This document shows positions 20,491 through 29,936 of a stretch of 64,000 nucleotides of DNA, one piece after another; position 1 is the first letter of the stretch; every line of letters starts with the position of its first letter. The position numbers and the translations under genes are program-made. Origin of the DNA: Phycisphaeraceae bacterium (GTDB lineage: Bacteria; Planctomycetota; Phycisphaerae; Phycisphaerales; Phycisphaeraceae); NCBI GenBank assembly GCA_029260655.1, contig JAJDCU010000069.1, forward strand, positions 1 through 64,000, given 5' to 3'. Under the pieces are notes generated by a model. The model made no database searches. It saw only the letters and a program-made list of their open reading frames with translations, and was not told where the DNA came from.

Positions 20491-23400
20491 CTAGCCGAGG
20501 TAGATGGGGTCGCGCATCGCACGTAAGCGGACTTCGGCTTCGGTTTCGGAAGCGCCAGGGTTGAAGTACGCGGACTTGACGCCGACCGTCGGCACGCTCA
20601 GCCAGTCCTGCGAGCCAATCTGCATCGTGGTCGGCAGGATCGAAAGCGTCACCGGCGAAACCCCGGATACAACTACATTGCCCTGCTGCTGCAAGGCCAA
20701 GCGGACACCTTCTAGCGGGTCGTACGACACGACCCAGTTCAGCCGGCCGTCGGGGTTCAGCCAGGCGTCATTGATCCGGATCGCGTCCGCCATCAGGCCG
20801 TCGACCCAGATCTCCAGGGACCACTGTCTGGCTCCTCGGTGATGCCACAGTTCGATCTTGTTGTTGGCGTCCGCGTAGATCGAGCCGTAGTTGGTCGACC
20901 CGTTCTGTGACATGTCGCGCCCCCAGACCGAGTCGATCCCATCGCCGGGGATGGAGAGGGCGACGGCGGCGACGAATCCTTCGGTAGATGGGGTCGGCAA
21001 CTGCCACGACAGCCGCTCGGGCTCCCCTGTCGGGTTGACCGTATCGCTGGGTCCGATCGGATACCCGGGTGCAAGTGTCGGCCGCAGGTCCCGCTGGCCC
21101 CACTTGGCCAGCACAATGTTCAGGTCTTCGATCCCGACTTTCTGATCCCCGTTCAGGTCGCCACGCAGCGGTTCCGTGGGGGGTATTTCACCGATATTCC
21201 AGTTCTCCAGCACGCGGCTGAGGTCGGTGATCCCGACGAATCCATCACCATCGGCGTCTCCCTGAAGCAGGTCACCCGGAGTCACGTTGTTGTTCCAGCT
21301 TTGGAGAACAACGTTGAGGTCGGTGATCCCGACGAACCCGTCCCCGTCCATGTCGCCGGAGATAAGCGGCGGCGTCATACCACGGCCCCATTCGCCCAGC
21401 ACGATGTTCAGGTCGGTGATCCCGACAAACGCATCCCCGTCTATGTCGGCATGGATCTGGTTTCCGCCTGACAGATCGGTCTCGTTCAGGAGCAGGTCAA
21501 ACGCGAGGTAGAGCGATACGCGTCCCGGATCGCTTCTAAACGACGAGCGTATCCCGCCGACGATCTGGTAGTCGGCGCCGATCCCCGTGGGGTCCTGCGT
21601 CACCCAACCCATCGCCGGGATCCAAGAGTCGTTGGCGACAGGGCGGAGTTCCTGGGTGACCAGTCCCTGGCCCGGCGAGCTGGGGCCGTACCACAGGATC
21701 GGCGCGAAGCCCGGGGCATTCATGAGCCAGACCTTGTAGGCCAGGCCCCCGGCGGGGAAGTTGGCCGATCCGCCGGCGAGGTTCAGCCGAGTCAATAACG
21801 TTTGCAGCGGCTCGTCCAGCCTGTCGATCCGGATAACCTGCCCCAGGGAAGGCGGCTGGACCGATAGCGGTGCGCCGTTGTCTACCCACAGCCCGCTCTC
21901 CTTAGTAAGGAAAGAAACGGTTGTATCGGCGAAGCTCTGCTGCGGTGTCAGGGTTTCGTGCAGTCGCTGCGTGCCGCCGGGTGCAATCATCAGGGGTTGA
22001 ACAGCCTGGGTGGCGGGCACGGGCGCGCGGAGGATGCCATCACCGCCGAAGGAACTGGCCATGACCAGCGTGTCGTTGTGGAAGATCACCCGTCGGTTGT
22101 TGGGATTGCTGGCGATCTCGGTCCACGACAGGCCGTCGGGGGAATAGCCGATCGTGATCGCATCATCGGGGACGGGCCCGGACACAGTGCCCATGACCAC
22201 GGCGTAGCCCGATCGCTCCCAGGGTTTGGCCAACTGGATCTGAGTCACCAGTGTCAGCGCGATCCCTGTTTGGGCGTCCGATGTGCTGAAGCGCACGCCG
22301 AAGGCTTCGCGCACGATCGCGGGCTCGTCGATCGCGCGGGGCACGGTGATTTCGATCACCGCCTCGTCGCGCCCGTCCGTCGCGGCCAGGATCTTGTCCG
22401 GTGCGGAGCCGACCTGGAACGAGATCAACTGCGGGGACATCTCGCCGGTCTGCCCGAGGAACCCGGTGCTTTGGACGGTCAGGCTCGACGTCTCGTAGTT
22501 GACAGGGTCGTTGATCCGGAAGCGCTTCACGAACGAGTGGTCTGGGTTGTCCCCGGAGGCAACGATGACGTCCACCTCTCCGGTTTCGTGGAGTACGACG
22601 ATGGCCGAGTGCCGATGTTCGAAGGCTTCCGCTTTGCCTAGCGGGTCTTCCTGCTGCTCGATCAGCCGGGGCTGGCGGACCGTGTAGGTGTTCGCCCCGG
22701 GGTCGCGGGTCGCCTTGAAGACCCAGGTGCTGCCCCCGGGCTTGGCCGGCTCCTTCGTCGGGTCCTGCATGTAGTCGGTGACCGCCCACCACACCGCCTG
22801 CATCTGGCCGGACGCGTCAACCACCGGGGTCATCGACATGGCCCATTCACGCCCCCGGACGTGGGAGAAAGGTTCGCCGGTTGTGCTGTCGATCAGGCCT
22901 TGCATCCTCGGCGTGTCCAGCACCTGGCGCTGCTGATCGAATACGTTGTTAAAGGTGATCTCCTGCGCGATGCCGATCGACGTGCCGACGGGGACCCAGT
23001 CCCGCCCGGCCGACGGGTCCTTGTCCTGCTCACGTTGGAGGTAGACCGTCCAGAAGCCCCCGGGGACGAGCCGGCCTGTGACCGGGACGAACCGCTCGTT
23101 GGCCTGCTGGTCGGCGGGCTTGAGCCAGGACAGGCCGCCGTCGCGCGTCCAGTCGATCGTTTTGGATTGTGAGAAGTCTTCGTTGAACGCGATGACCGAG
23201 CGGTCGTTGGCGTTGTACCAAACGCTGAGCCATTGCCCGTCGGCGCCTGGGCCGAAACCGATGTTCTGGTAGAGAACGTTGGTCCCGAACGCGACCTCCC
23301 AAGGCAACACCGTGCCCGATGCGACCGGCTCACCCCATCGGGGCTGGTCTACGCCCACGGCTTGGCCAAATGGATCGACGGTCTCCAGGTTGCGTGTGAA

Positions 23401-23952
23401 GGTCGGGGTCCAGTTGCCGGTGATCGCGCCGTTAAAGTCGGTGAATAGCGGCTGGGAAACGGTCTGCTGATCGTCGACCAGGGCGGCGGAAAATCCGACG
23501 GCTTGGTCTTGCGTTGGCACCGGGGTGGCGAGCAGGTCGGGGCTGCCCAGCACGAGGTTCAGGTCGTCCAGGCCGACGTATCCATCACCGCTTAAGTCTC
23601 CGGTAAGCGCGTCGGCACCGGCGGCGGACTGGTTCCACTGCGACCGGATCAGTTGAACGTCGGCGTCGTCTACCAGGCCGTCCATGTTGGCGTCGCCGAT
23701 CGGGCCGGTGGCGCTGAGCAGCAGACGCGGCTCGAGCGGCTCGACAGAACCTGCCGCAGGGGCAGCAAGGGGCCGACCGGGCTGGTGGGCACCGGTACGA
23801 CGCCGCATCGCCTTGAGTAGGCGGCTGAGGGATTGGCACTTGGGCATGTGTGTCCAGGGTCGAGTAATACTTGTTTCACCGCTGCGGCACGCATCCGCAT
23901 CCTCCAATTGTTGCACAATTAACTGGGTAATCAAGGGATGGGCTAAGACCAA
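20491..23952 (-). CDS. Large secreted LEPR-XLL protein with dockerin-type repeats and a C-terminal LamG-like region; true start may be internal
   Basis: VEPLEPRLLLSA N-terminal motif; GDANMDGLVDDADVQLIRSQW near N-terminus; four tandem DxDGDGFVGITDLNxVLxxW repeats. Confidence 0.82.
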   Translation of the reverse strand: MVLAHPLITQLIVQQLEDADACRSGETSITRPWTHMPKCQSLSRLLKAMRRRTGAHQPGRPLAAPAAGSVEPLEPRLLLSATGPIGDANMDGLVDDADVQLIRSQWNQSAAGADALTGDLSGDGYVGLDDLNLVLGSPDLLATPVPTQDQAVGFSAALVDDQQTVSQPLFTDFNGAITGNWTPTFTRNLETVDPFGQAVGVDQPRWGEPVASGTVLPWEVAFGTNVLYQNIGFGPGADGQWLSVWYNANDRSVIAFNEDFSQSKTIDWTRDGGLSWLKPADQQANERFVPVTGRLVPGGFWTVYLQREQDKDPSAGRDWVPVGTSIGIAQEITFNNVFDQQRQVLDTPRMQGLIDSTTGEPFSHVRGREWAMSMTPVVDASGQMQAVWWAVTDYMQDPTKEPAKPGGSTWVFKATRDPGANTYTVRQPRLIEQQEDPLGKAEAFEHRHSAIVVLHETGEVDVIVASGDNPDHSFVKRFRINDPVNYETSSLTVQSTGFLGQTGEMSPQLISFQVGSAPDKILAATDGRDEAVIEITVPRAIDEPAIVREAFGVRFSTSDAQTGIALTLVTQIQLAKPWERSGYAVVMGTVSGPVPDDAITIGYSPDGLSWTEIASNPNNRRVIFHNDTLVMASSFGGDGILRAPVPATQAVQPLMIAPGGTQRLHETLTPQQSFADTTVSFLTKESGLWVDNGAPLSVQPPSLGQVIRIDRLDEPLQTLLTRLNLAGGSANFPAGGLAYKVWLMNAPGFAPILWYGPSSPGQGLVTQELRPVANDSWIPAMGWVTQDPTGIGADYQIVGGIRSSFRSDPGRVSLYLAFDLLLNETDLSGGNQIHADIDGDAFVGITDLNIVLGEWGRGMTPPLISGDMDGDGFVGITDLNVVLQSWNNNVTPGDLLQGDADGDGFVGITDLSRVLENWNIGEIPPTEPLRGDLNGDQKVGIEDLNIVLAKWGQRDLRPTLAPGYPIGPSDTVNPTGEPERLSWQLPTPSTEGFVAAVALSIPGDGIDSVWGRDMSQNGSTNYGSIYADANNKIELWHHRGARQWSLEIWVDGLMADAIRINDAWLNPDGRLNWVVSYDPLEGVRLALQQQGNVVVSGVSPVTLSILPTTMQIGSQDWLSVPTVGVKSAYFNPGASETEAEVRLRAMRDPIYLG
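21105..21460 (-). repeat. Four tandem dockerin-type (EF-hand-like) coding repeats, about 97 bp period
   Basis: Recurring (t/c)aggtcggtgatcccgacgaa(c/t)cc(a/g)tc(c/a)cc(g/a)tc at about 21123, 21220, 21316 and 21411. Confidence 0.85.
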
Positions 23953-24058
23953 GGCTCATAATCAGTTGTCGACAAGGGCCCGCTCGTGGCATCGAGTGAT
24001 TCTGGGCGGTCCGGGCATGATGGGGGGTTGCCGTCGTTAGTCTGGCCGCTTCCGCCAG

Positions 24059-25150
24059 TCATTTCTCCAGCTTCACCGGGTCTTCCAGCACTGTCACCCG
24101 GCTGCCGTCCTCCGTGGCTTCCAGTTCCACCACCGCGCCGATCGGCAGCGTCGCGTTGAACTTGTAGTGCCCGACCGGGAAGTCGTAGATCACCGGGATG
24201 CCCAGGTCGGCGAAGTATTGCTCAAACACCTCATTGACACTGAACGGCGAAGGGTCTTCGCCTTCTTTCTCCGTGCGGGTGAACTTGCCGAGGATCACGC
24301 CGTTAAGCTCTTCGAGCTTGCCCGCCAGCCGCATCGTCGAGAGGAAGCGGTCGATCCGGTAGGGGGCCTCGCGGACGTCTTCGACGAAGAGGATCTTGCC
24401 GCGTGTCTGGATCTCGTAGGGTGTGCCCATCGTCGCGGCGACCAGCGAGAAGTTCCCGCCGACCAGCCGGCCGCGCGCCTTGCCGGTGGCCAGCGTCTTG
24501 GGGGCCGGCACATCCTCGGGGAACGCATACGTCCAGCCCGGGGCCAGACGCTCGCCGTCTTCATCGAAGTAGCTGGACTTTAGCAGCGCCCGCCAAAAGT
24601 AGGTCGCCGAGAACTCGCTGAAGTTGCCCTCGCTGCCCAACCCGTACTGCGGGTTAGGCGAGTGGAACGTGACCAGCCCGGCCCGACGGTTGATCGCCAG
24701 GTGCAGCCCGGTGATGTCGCTGAACCCGATCAGCATCTTCGGGTGCCTGCGGATGCTGCGGTAGTCAAGCATATCGAGGATCCGTGTCGTGCCGTAGCCG
24801 CCTGTGCCGGGGAAGATCGCGTCGACTTCCGGGTCTTCGAACGCCGCCATGATCTCTTCCGCTCTTACCTCATCGGGCCCGGCCAGGTACCCGTGCTTTC
24901 TAAACAGGTCATCGCGCTGCTTGATGACAAAACCCATGTCTTCGAGGCGCTGTTTCGCCAGCGTCATGCGCTTTTCGTTGAGTTCCCCCGCAGGCGCAAT
25001 GAACATGATCGTGTCCCCCGGCTCAAGCGGCGCAGGCTTGATCGGCCCCGTGGTCCACGCCGGCAGCGCGTGACAACCCCCGCAGAAGCACACGGTGGTT
25101 GACAAGACCAGGCGGGCGAACATGTTCGCTACTCGGGCGGGCTGATTCAT
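24059..25150 (-). CDS. S66 LD-carboxypeptidase family, lipoprotein-like
   Basis: EPGDTIMFIAPAGELNEKRM...DAIFPGTGGYGTTRILDMLDY...LIGFSDITGLHLAI; N-terminal signal with FCGGC. Confidence 0.88.
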   Translation of the reverse strand: MNQPARVANMFARLVLSTTVCFCGGCHALPAWTTGPIKPAPLEPGDTIMFIAPAGELNEKRMTLAKQRLEDMGFVIKQRDDLFRKHGYLAGPDEVRAEEIMAAFEDPEVDAIFPGTGGYGTTRILDMLDYRSIRRHPKMLIGFSDITGLHLAINRRAGLVTFHSPNPQYGLGSEGNFSEFSATYFWRALLKSSYFDEDGERLAPGWTYAFPEDVPAPKTLATGKARGRLVGGNFSLVAATMGTPYEIQTRGKILFVEDVREAPYRIDRFLSTMRLAGKLEELNGVILGKFTRTEKEGEDPSPFSVNEVFEQYFADLGIPVIYDFPVGHYKFNATLPIGAVVELEATEDGSRVTVLEDPVKLEK

Positions 25151-25279
25151 TGCCGGCATCCTCCATGGGGTTAGGTTGGACGGCAGTGTACCTTGCGGGA
25201 CATCGCGGCGGTACAATGGCGGCGGTGTGGCTAGGCTGAGATGGCGTGAGAGTCTCCTGGATGAAGGCGGATTCGTCTT

Positions 25280-26902
25280 ATGCGTGGGTTGTCATCTTTG
25301 GTTTGTGGAGTGGTTGTGATGAGCGGTCTGATCGGATCGGGCGGTGTGCTGGCTGGGGATGCGAGCTATCCCGGTGCGGCGCTGCTATGGACAAGCAGCC
25401 ACCCAACCATTCAGCAGGTCCGCACGCTGATCGATGTTGGCTCATTCGCCGATGCCGAGGCGTTGCTGCGTGACGACGCTCTTTATGTGAACGACGCCGA
25501 CCGCCGTGCGCGTGACGAATCACTCGAAACGATCCGTCGAATCCGCCGTGACTTCAACCAGACCGAAAGCGAACTGGTCGCTGATATCCGCAAGTCGATC
25601 GGGGACTTCACGGCAGACGATCTGTTGCGGCTGGTCGATCAGGGGCAGGTGACCTGTCGGGAGATCGATGGCGAGGTGCATTACTTCCGCCGAGAGCCGG
25701 GGGTGATGTACCGTTTCTCTGACGAGATCAAGCGCCGCCGTGACGAGTGGAAAGAGCGCCGTCAGGCCGAGGGACAGAACTCGGACGGGTCATCGGGACA
25801 GTCGCTGGATGAAGACCGTTCCAACTTCACGCTCAACGGCCACCTCGCCGAAATCGCCAGCGCCGGCAGAGCTTCTGCGCACGCCGGTGGGTCGCCGGTC
25901 GTGTCGCCGCGCCGTTTCCGGGTGCGTTACACGCTGACCGTCAAGCCCGCCGCCGACCAGCTCGACCCTTCACTGATGCGCGAAGGTTCACAGCTATCCG
26001 TCTGGCTCCCGTTCCCGCAGGCGTACCGTCAACAGACCGATGTCGCCCTGGTTAGCGCGACGATCGACGGCCAACCTTACCAGCCACAGATAGCACCCAA
26101 CGCCACCGACTTCGACGGCCCGCATGCCATTGGCGGGGCGCCGCAACGCACAGCCTACTACCAGAGCACCGTCGCCGATCCGGGCAAACCGGTCGTGTTT
26201 GAGGAGGTCTTCGAGTACACCATGGCCGGGCACTACCCGGTGATCACCCAGGACAACGTCCGTGAACTGACCCACGGCGAGCGGGCCGACTTTGCGCATT
26301 ACCTGGCCGAGCGACCGCCGCACATGGTCTTCAACGACGAGTTGGTCGGCCTCTCCAGGCAGCTCGTCGGCGACGAAACCAATCCGTACCTCAAGGCCAA
26401 AGCCCTCTTCGACTGGTGGGACGCGAACATCCGTTGGCTGCCCGAGCTCGAATACGCCACGATCCCCAGTTTCGCCAACCTGTGCATGAAGCGTAAACGC
26501 GGCGACTGCGGTGTCCAGGCCGTTACCCTCATCGCCATGATGCGCAGCGTCGGCATCCCCGCCCGCTGGCAGTCCGGCTTCACCACCACCCCCGGCAAGG
26601 AAAACCTCCACGACTGGGCAGAGATCTTCTTAGCGCCCCACGGCTGGGTCGTCGCAGACCCGTCCTTCGGCTACCGCACGTCCGACGACGATGATGTCCG
26701 TCACTTCTACTTCGGCCACATGGACGCCTACCGCATCATCATCAACCTCGACTACGGCCGCGACCTGTCCCCGACCAAACACGCCCTACGTTCAGAGCCC
26801 GCCGACTTCCAACGCGGCGAGGTTGAAGTCGACGGCGTCAACCTCTACTTCGACGACTGGAAGTGGAAGTACGTAGTGGAGAGTGCACAGTCAGTCCAAT
26901 AG
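25280..26902 (+). CDS. Secreted transglutaminase-like domain protein
   Basis: Signal peptide; KRKRGDCGVQAVTLIAMMRSVGIPARWQSGF...HDWAEIFLAPHGWVVADPSFG gives the Cys-His-Asp transglutaminase pattern. Confidence 0.85.
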   Translation: MRGLSSLVCGVVVMSGLIGSGGVLAGDASYPGAALLWTSSHPTIQQVRTLIDVGSFADAEALLRDDALYVNDADRRARDESLETIRRIRRDFNQTESELVADIRKSIGDFTADDLLRLVDQGQVTCREIDGEVHYFRREPGVMYRFSDEIKRRRDEWKERRQAEGQNSDGSSGQSLDEDRSNFTLNGHLAEIASAGRASAHAGGSPVVSPRRFRVRYTLTVKPAADQLDPSLMREGSQLSVWLPFPQAYRQQTDVALVSATIDGQPYQPQIAPNATDFDGPHAIGGAPQRTAYYQSTVADPGKPVVFEEVFEYTMAGHYPVITQDNVRELTHGERADFAHYLAERPPHMVFNDELVGLSRQLVGDETNPYLKAKALFDWWDANIRWLPELEYATIPSFANLCMKRKRGDCGVQAVTLIAMMRSVGIPARWQSGFTTTPGKENLHDWAEIFLAPHGWVVADPSFGYRTSDDDDVRHFYFGHMDAYRIIINLDYGRDLSPTKHALRSEPADFQRGEVEVDGVNLYFDDWKWKYVVESAQSVQ

Positions 26903-26928
26903 AAGTTCGCAAATCCACCCACGCAACT

Positions 26929-27501
26929 TCAGCTCCAGCCAGCGGTTTCAACGATGATCTCAGCCTCTGTCTTGTTTTTGATTATTTCGGTCAATCGGGA
27001 TATCGCTTCCGTCCTAAATTCGGGACGGATGTAACCATCATCATCAGAAAACTTTTCACCTGCATTCAACACAACCGAACCCAAAGTGCCCATGCACGCT
27101 GCCATCGTAACGATGTCGGGATAGAGTTCACAGGGTTCCCAGCCACCCTCACCGTGATGGGCGAATAGAATTCTGCCATGGCAATAGATGAACGGGTCGG
27201 CTCCCTCGTCGGCGACAACGATCCGGTCTTTGTCCCAATCGGCAATTGATTCTCCTGTGAGACCATTCCAGCGGTAGCCGGTCTGACGGGGCCAAAGTTG
27301 TGATAGACTCGGAATGAATATCGGGTCTCCGTAGCCATCAATGGTGATATTTACCGGACCTACTTCACGATAGAAGTCGGCGATAGCGTCTGGAAGCGGG
27401 ATGTCGCCGGTCCATTCCGAAGCATCTTGCGGTTGGCACGTGCCATGGGCTTCGAGCAATTCACGGGCTTGGTTTGCTGTGGGCATGTGATTCTTACGCA
27501 C
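26929..27501 (-). CDS. SMI1/KNR4 (SUKH)-like protein
   Basis: IPLPDAIADFYREVGPVNITIDGYGDPIFIPSLSQLWPRQTGYRWNG...WDKDRIVVADEGADPFIY resembles SUKH domain layout. Confidence 0.6.
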   Translation of the reverse strand: MRKNHMPTANQARELLEAHGTCQPQDASEWTGDIPLPDAIADFYREVGPVNITIDGYGDPIFIPSLSQLWPRQTGYRWNGLTGESIADWDKDRIVVADEGADPFIYCHGRILFAHHGEGGWEPCELYPDIVTMAACMGTLGSVVLNAGEKFSDDDGYIRPEFRTEAISRLTEIIKNKTEAEIIVETAGWS

Positions 27502-27517
27502 GTGTTATGGTCTGTTA

Positions 27518-28501
27518 CTACGGCCAAAGTTCCTGCCTTGGTACGACGGGGTTGACGCCGGGTCTTCGTTTGTTTCTTGCCCAGCGTAGGGCCATACGCC
27601 AGGCGTGGGGGCGCCAGCACCCCCAGATCAGGGGCAGGACCTGTTTGATCCGTCGGTCGCGCAGGCGGAGGATGGCGCGCATCAGGCGGGTCTGTTGCTT
27701 GATGGTGCTCAGGCTAGGCGGTCTTGCGCCGGATTGGATCATGGGGCGCAGCAGTTCCTTGAGCCGGTAGATGTCCTTGTCCATCAGGTGGGGGTTGTCC
27801 TGCATGGCGGTGGTGCCGGTCTCGTGTCCCCAGTGCTGGTCGATCAGGGGTTCGTTTAACAAAAGGACGCCGCCGCGAGCGATCAGGCGGTAGAGCCACC
27901 AGGTGTCGAAGGCTGAGCTCATGTCGCCTGGGTTTTCCCACAGCACGCCGGCCTGGATGTCTTCGCGGCGGACCAGGCACTGCACGGGCGTGCCGATCTC
28001 CAGGTCCTGGAGGTAGCAGGCGAGCAGGGCGTCGTCGGCGGGGAGGTATTCCAGGCTTGATGCCTTGCCGCGCAGCCCGGGCTTGCGGAGCTTGCCGTGG
28101 AGGAAGTTGTCCGCCAGGCAGCAGATGACCGAGGCGCTTTGCTCTTTGATCGTGGCGACCATCATCCGCTGGAGACAGCCGGGCTTGAGCGCATCGTCGT
28201 CGTACAAAGGCTTGATCCAGTCGGCGCGGGCTTGTCCCAGCACGAAGTTGTTGTTGGGGATCTGCCCGTGGTCCTCGGGGTTGCGGACGATGCGGATGCG
28301 TTTGTCCTTTGCCGCGAGCTTCTGGAGGTACGCCCAGGTCTTGCCCGGCGGGTCCTCGTCGTCTGAGATGATCAACTCCCAATCGGTGACCGTCTGCTTG
28401 AGCACGCTGTCGACCGCCCGGCGGATCAGGTCCGGTCGCTTGTAGGTCGGCATGACGATGCTGACGCTTGGCTTGGCGTGGGGGTTGTAGCTTTGGTTCA
28501 T
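27518..28501 (-). CDS. Glycosyltransferase family 2
   Basis: PSVSIVMPTYKRPDLIRRAVDSVLKQTVTDWELIISDDEDPP; start at MNQSYNPHAK. Confidence 0.9.
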   Translation of the reverse strand: MNQSYNPHAKPSVSIVMPTYKRPDLIRRAVDSVLKQTVTDWELIISDDEDPPGKTWAYLQKLAAKDKRIRIVRNPEDHGQIPNNNFVLGQARADWIKPLYDDDALKPGCLQRMMVATIKEQSASVICCLADNFLHGKLRKPGLRGKASSLEYLPADDALLACYLQDLEIGTPVQCLVRREDIQAGVLWENPGDMSSAFDTWWLYRLIARGGVLLLNEPLIDQHWGHETGTTAMQDNPHLMDKDIYRLKELLRPMIQSGARPPSLSTIKQQTRLMRAILRLRDRRIKQVLPLIWGCWRPHAWRMALRWARNKRRPGVNPVVPRQELWP

Positions 28502-28520
28502 GGCCGGGCTGGACCTTTGT

Positions 28521-28640
28521 TTAACCGCGGAGGCGCGAAGGGTGCGAAGAAGAATCCACAGATGGGCAGGATAGACAGGATAAGAGATCGGGTTGAGTCT
28601 GACAGAAAGATCATCCTGCGCATCCTGTCCATCTGTGGAT
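28521..28640. repeat. Palindromic dispersed repeat (imperfect inverted repeat, 28-bp arms)
   Basis: ATCCACAGATGGGCAGGATAGACAGGAT (28554-28581) versus ATCCTGCGCATCCTGTCCATCTGTGGAT (28613-28640), preceded by ttaaccgcggaggcgcgaagggtgcgaag. Confidence 0.85.
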
Positions 28641-28652
28641 CCCCTTGGGACT

Positions 28653-29819
28653 TCAGCCATTCGGCAATCGGTCGGCGTCGTGGTCGCCCTTGAGGATGCG
28701 TTCGCTTAGGAGCATCGCCCGGGCGATGGCCTGGTCCATGTCGAAGTATCGGTACTCTCCCAGCCGGCCGCAAACCAGCACCCCCTGGGTGTCGTCGGCC
28801 ATCCGGCGATACCGCTGGTAAAGCTCGGCGTTGGCGCTGTCGGGGAAGGGGTATTCGTACCCCCCGGGGTCGGTCGGGGTGTAAGGCGTCTCGGTCGTCA
28901 GCGCCGTGCCCTTGATGCGCTTGGCCTGCTCGGCGGGCATCATGTGCTTCCATTCAAGTGTCCGGATCGCCGGGCCCTGGCTGTGCATCGGGGTGTTCAC
29001 CTGCCCGCAGGGCTGGGCGTAGTCGGTGTCGGTCAGGTATTGGTGGGCGCGCTGCTGGCCTCGGTAGGCGAGCTTGCCAAGCTCGAAGTCGAACCATTCG
29101 TCGATCGGCCCGGTGAAGATCGTGAGCTCGCTCGCCTCGACTTCCCCGCGGCGCTTGAGGTAATCGAAATCCAATTCAACCCGGACGCCCTCGATCATCT
29201 GCCGCATCAGGTGGGCGTAACCCATTAACGGAATCCCCTGATGCTTGCAGTTGGGCTTGAGCCTGGGCTCATCGTCCTGCCGGACGTCGAAGCGTTTGCA
29301 CAGGTCGGCCGAGAGCGAGCTGGCCGGGACGCCCCATTGCTTCTCGTTGTATTCCTTGATGAATTTCTCGTAGATCTGCCGGGGCATAAGTGACAGCGCG
29401 GCCTCTTCGAAGTTGCCGGGCTCGCCGGTGAACTGGGGCTTCCAGTCTTTGCCGATGTGTTTGGCGATGTAGCTGGCGGCGATCGGCCAGTTCTCGTGTT
29501 CGCCATCAACCAGCGATTTCAGACACGCCTCGTACTTGTAGAACTCGGCGAACCGCGTGACGAAATCCCAGATGCGGTCGGAGTTTGTTCTAAAGTAGTG
29601 CGGGCCGTAGGTGTGTACCCGGACGCCGGATGCGTGGCTGTGGTCGTGGACGTTGCCGCCAAGGTGGTCCCTGCGATCGACAACCAGAACGTCCCGCCCG
29701 GCATCGGTGAGCGTGCGCGCGATCACGCTACCGGTCAGGCCCGAACCGACGATGAGGTAATCCGTCTTGAGCAAGGTGTTTCTTGATCCATCTCTAAATA
29801 ACACGGCCGGCGACATCAT
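28653..29819 (-). CDS. glf: UDP-galactopyranose mutase
   Basis: DYLIVGSGLTGSVIARTLTDAGRDVLVVDRRDHLGGNVHD...HTYGPHYFRTNSDRIWDFV...ENWPI. Confidence 0.92.
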   Translation of the reverse strand: MMSPAVLFRDGSRNTLLKTDYLIVGSGLTGSVIARTLTDAGRDVLVVDRRDHLGGNVHDHSHASGVRVHTYGPHYFRTNSDRIWDFVTRFAEFYKYEACLKSLVDGEHENWPIAASYIAKHIGKDWKPQFTGEPGNFEEAALSLMPRQIYEKFIKEYNEKQWGVPASSLSADLCKRFDVRQDDEPRLKPNCKHQGIPLMGYAHLMRQMIEGVRVELDFDYLKRRGEVEASELTIFTGPIDEWFDFELGKLAYRGQQRAHQYLTDTDYAQPCGQVNTPMHSQGPAIRTLEWKHMMPAEQAKRIKGTALTTETPYTPTDPGGYEYPFPDSANAELYQRYRRMADDTQGVLVCGRLGEYRYFDMDQAIARAMLLSERILKGDHDADRLPNG

Positions 29820-29936
29820 AGGGAAAAATCCCGAACCGCCGGGGCATCACCGGCGCTAGATTGGGTACGTCTGGAAATCCCCCACGGTTCCCCGGCCGGC
29901 GGGCCCAAGCGTCCGGGTCGATCGGGCCGATACTCA

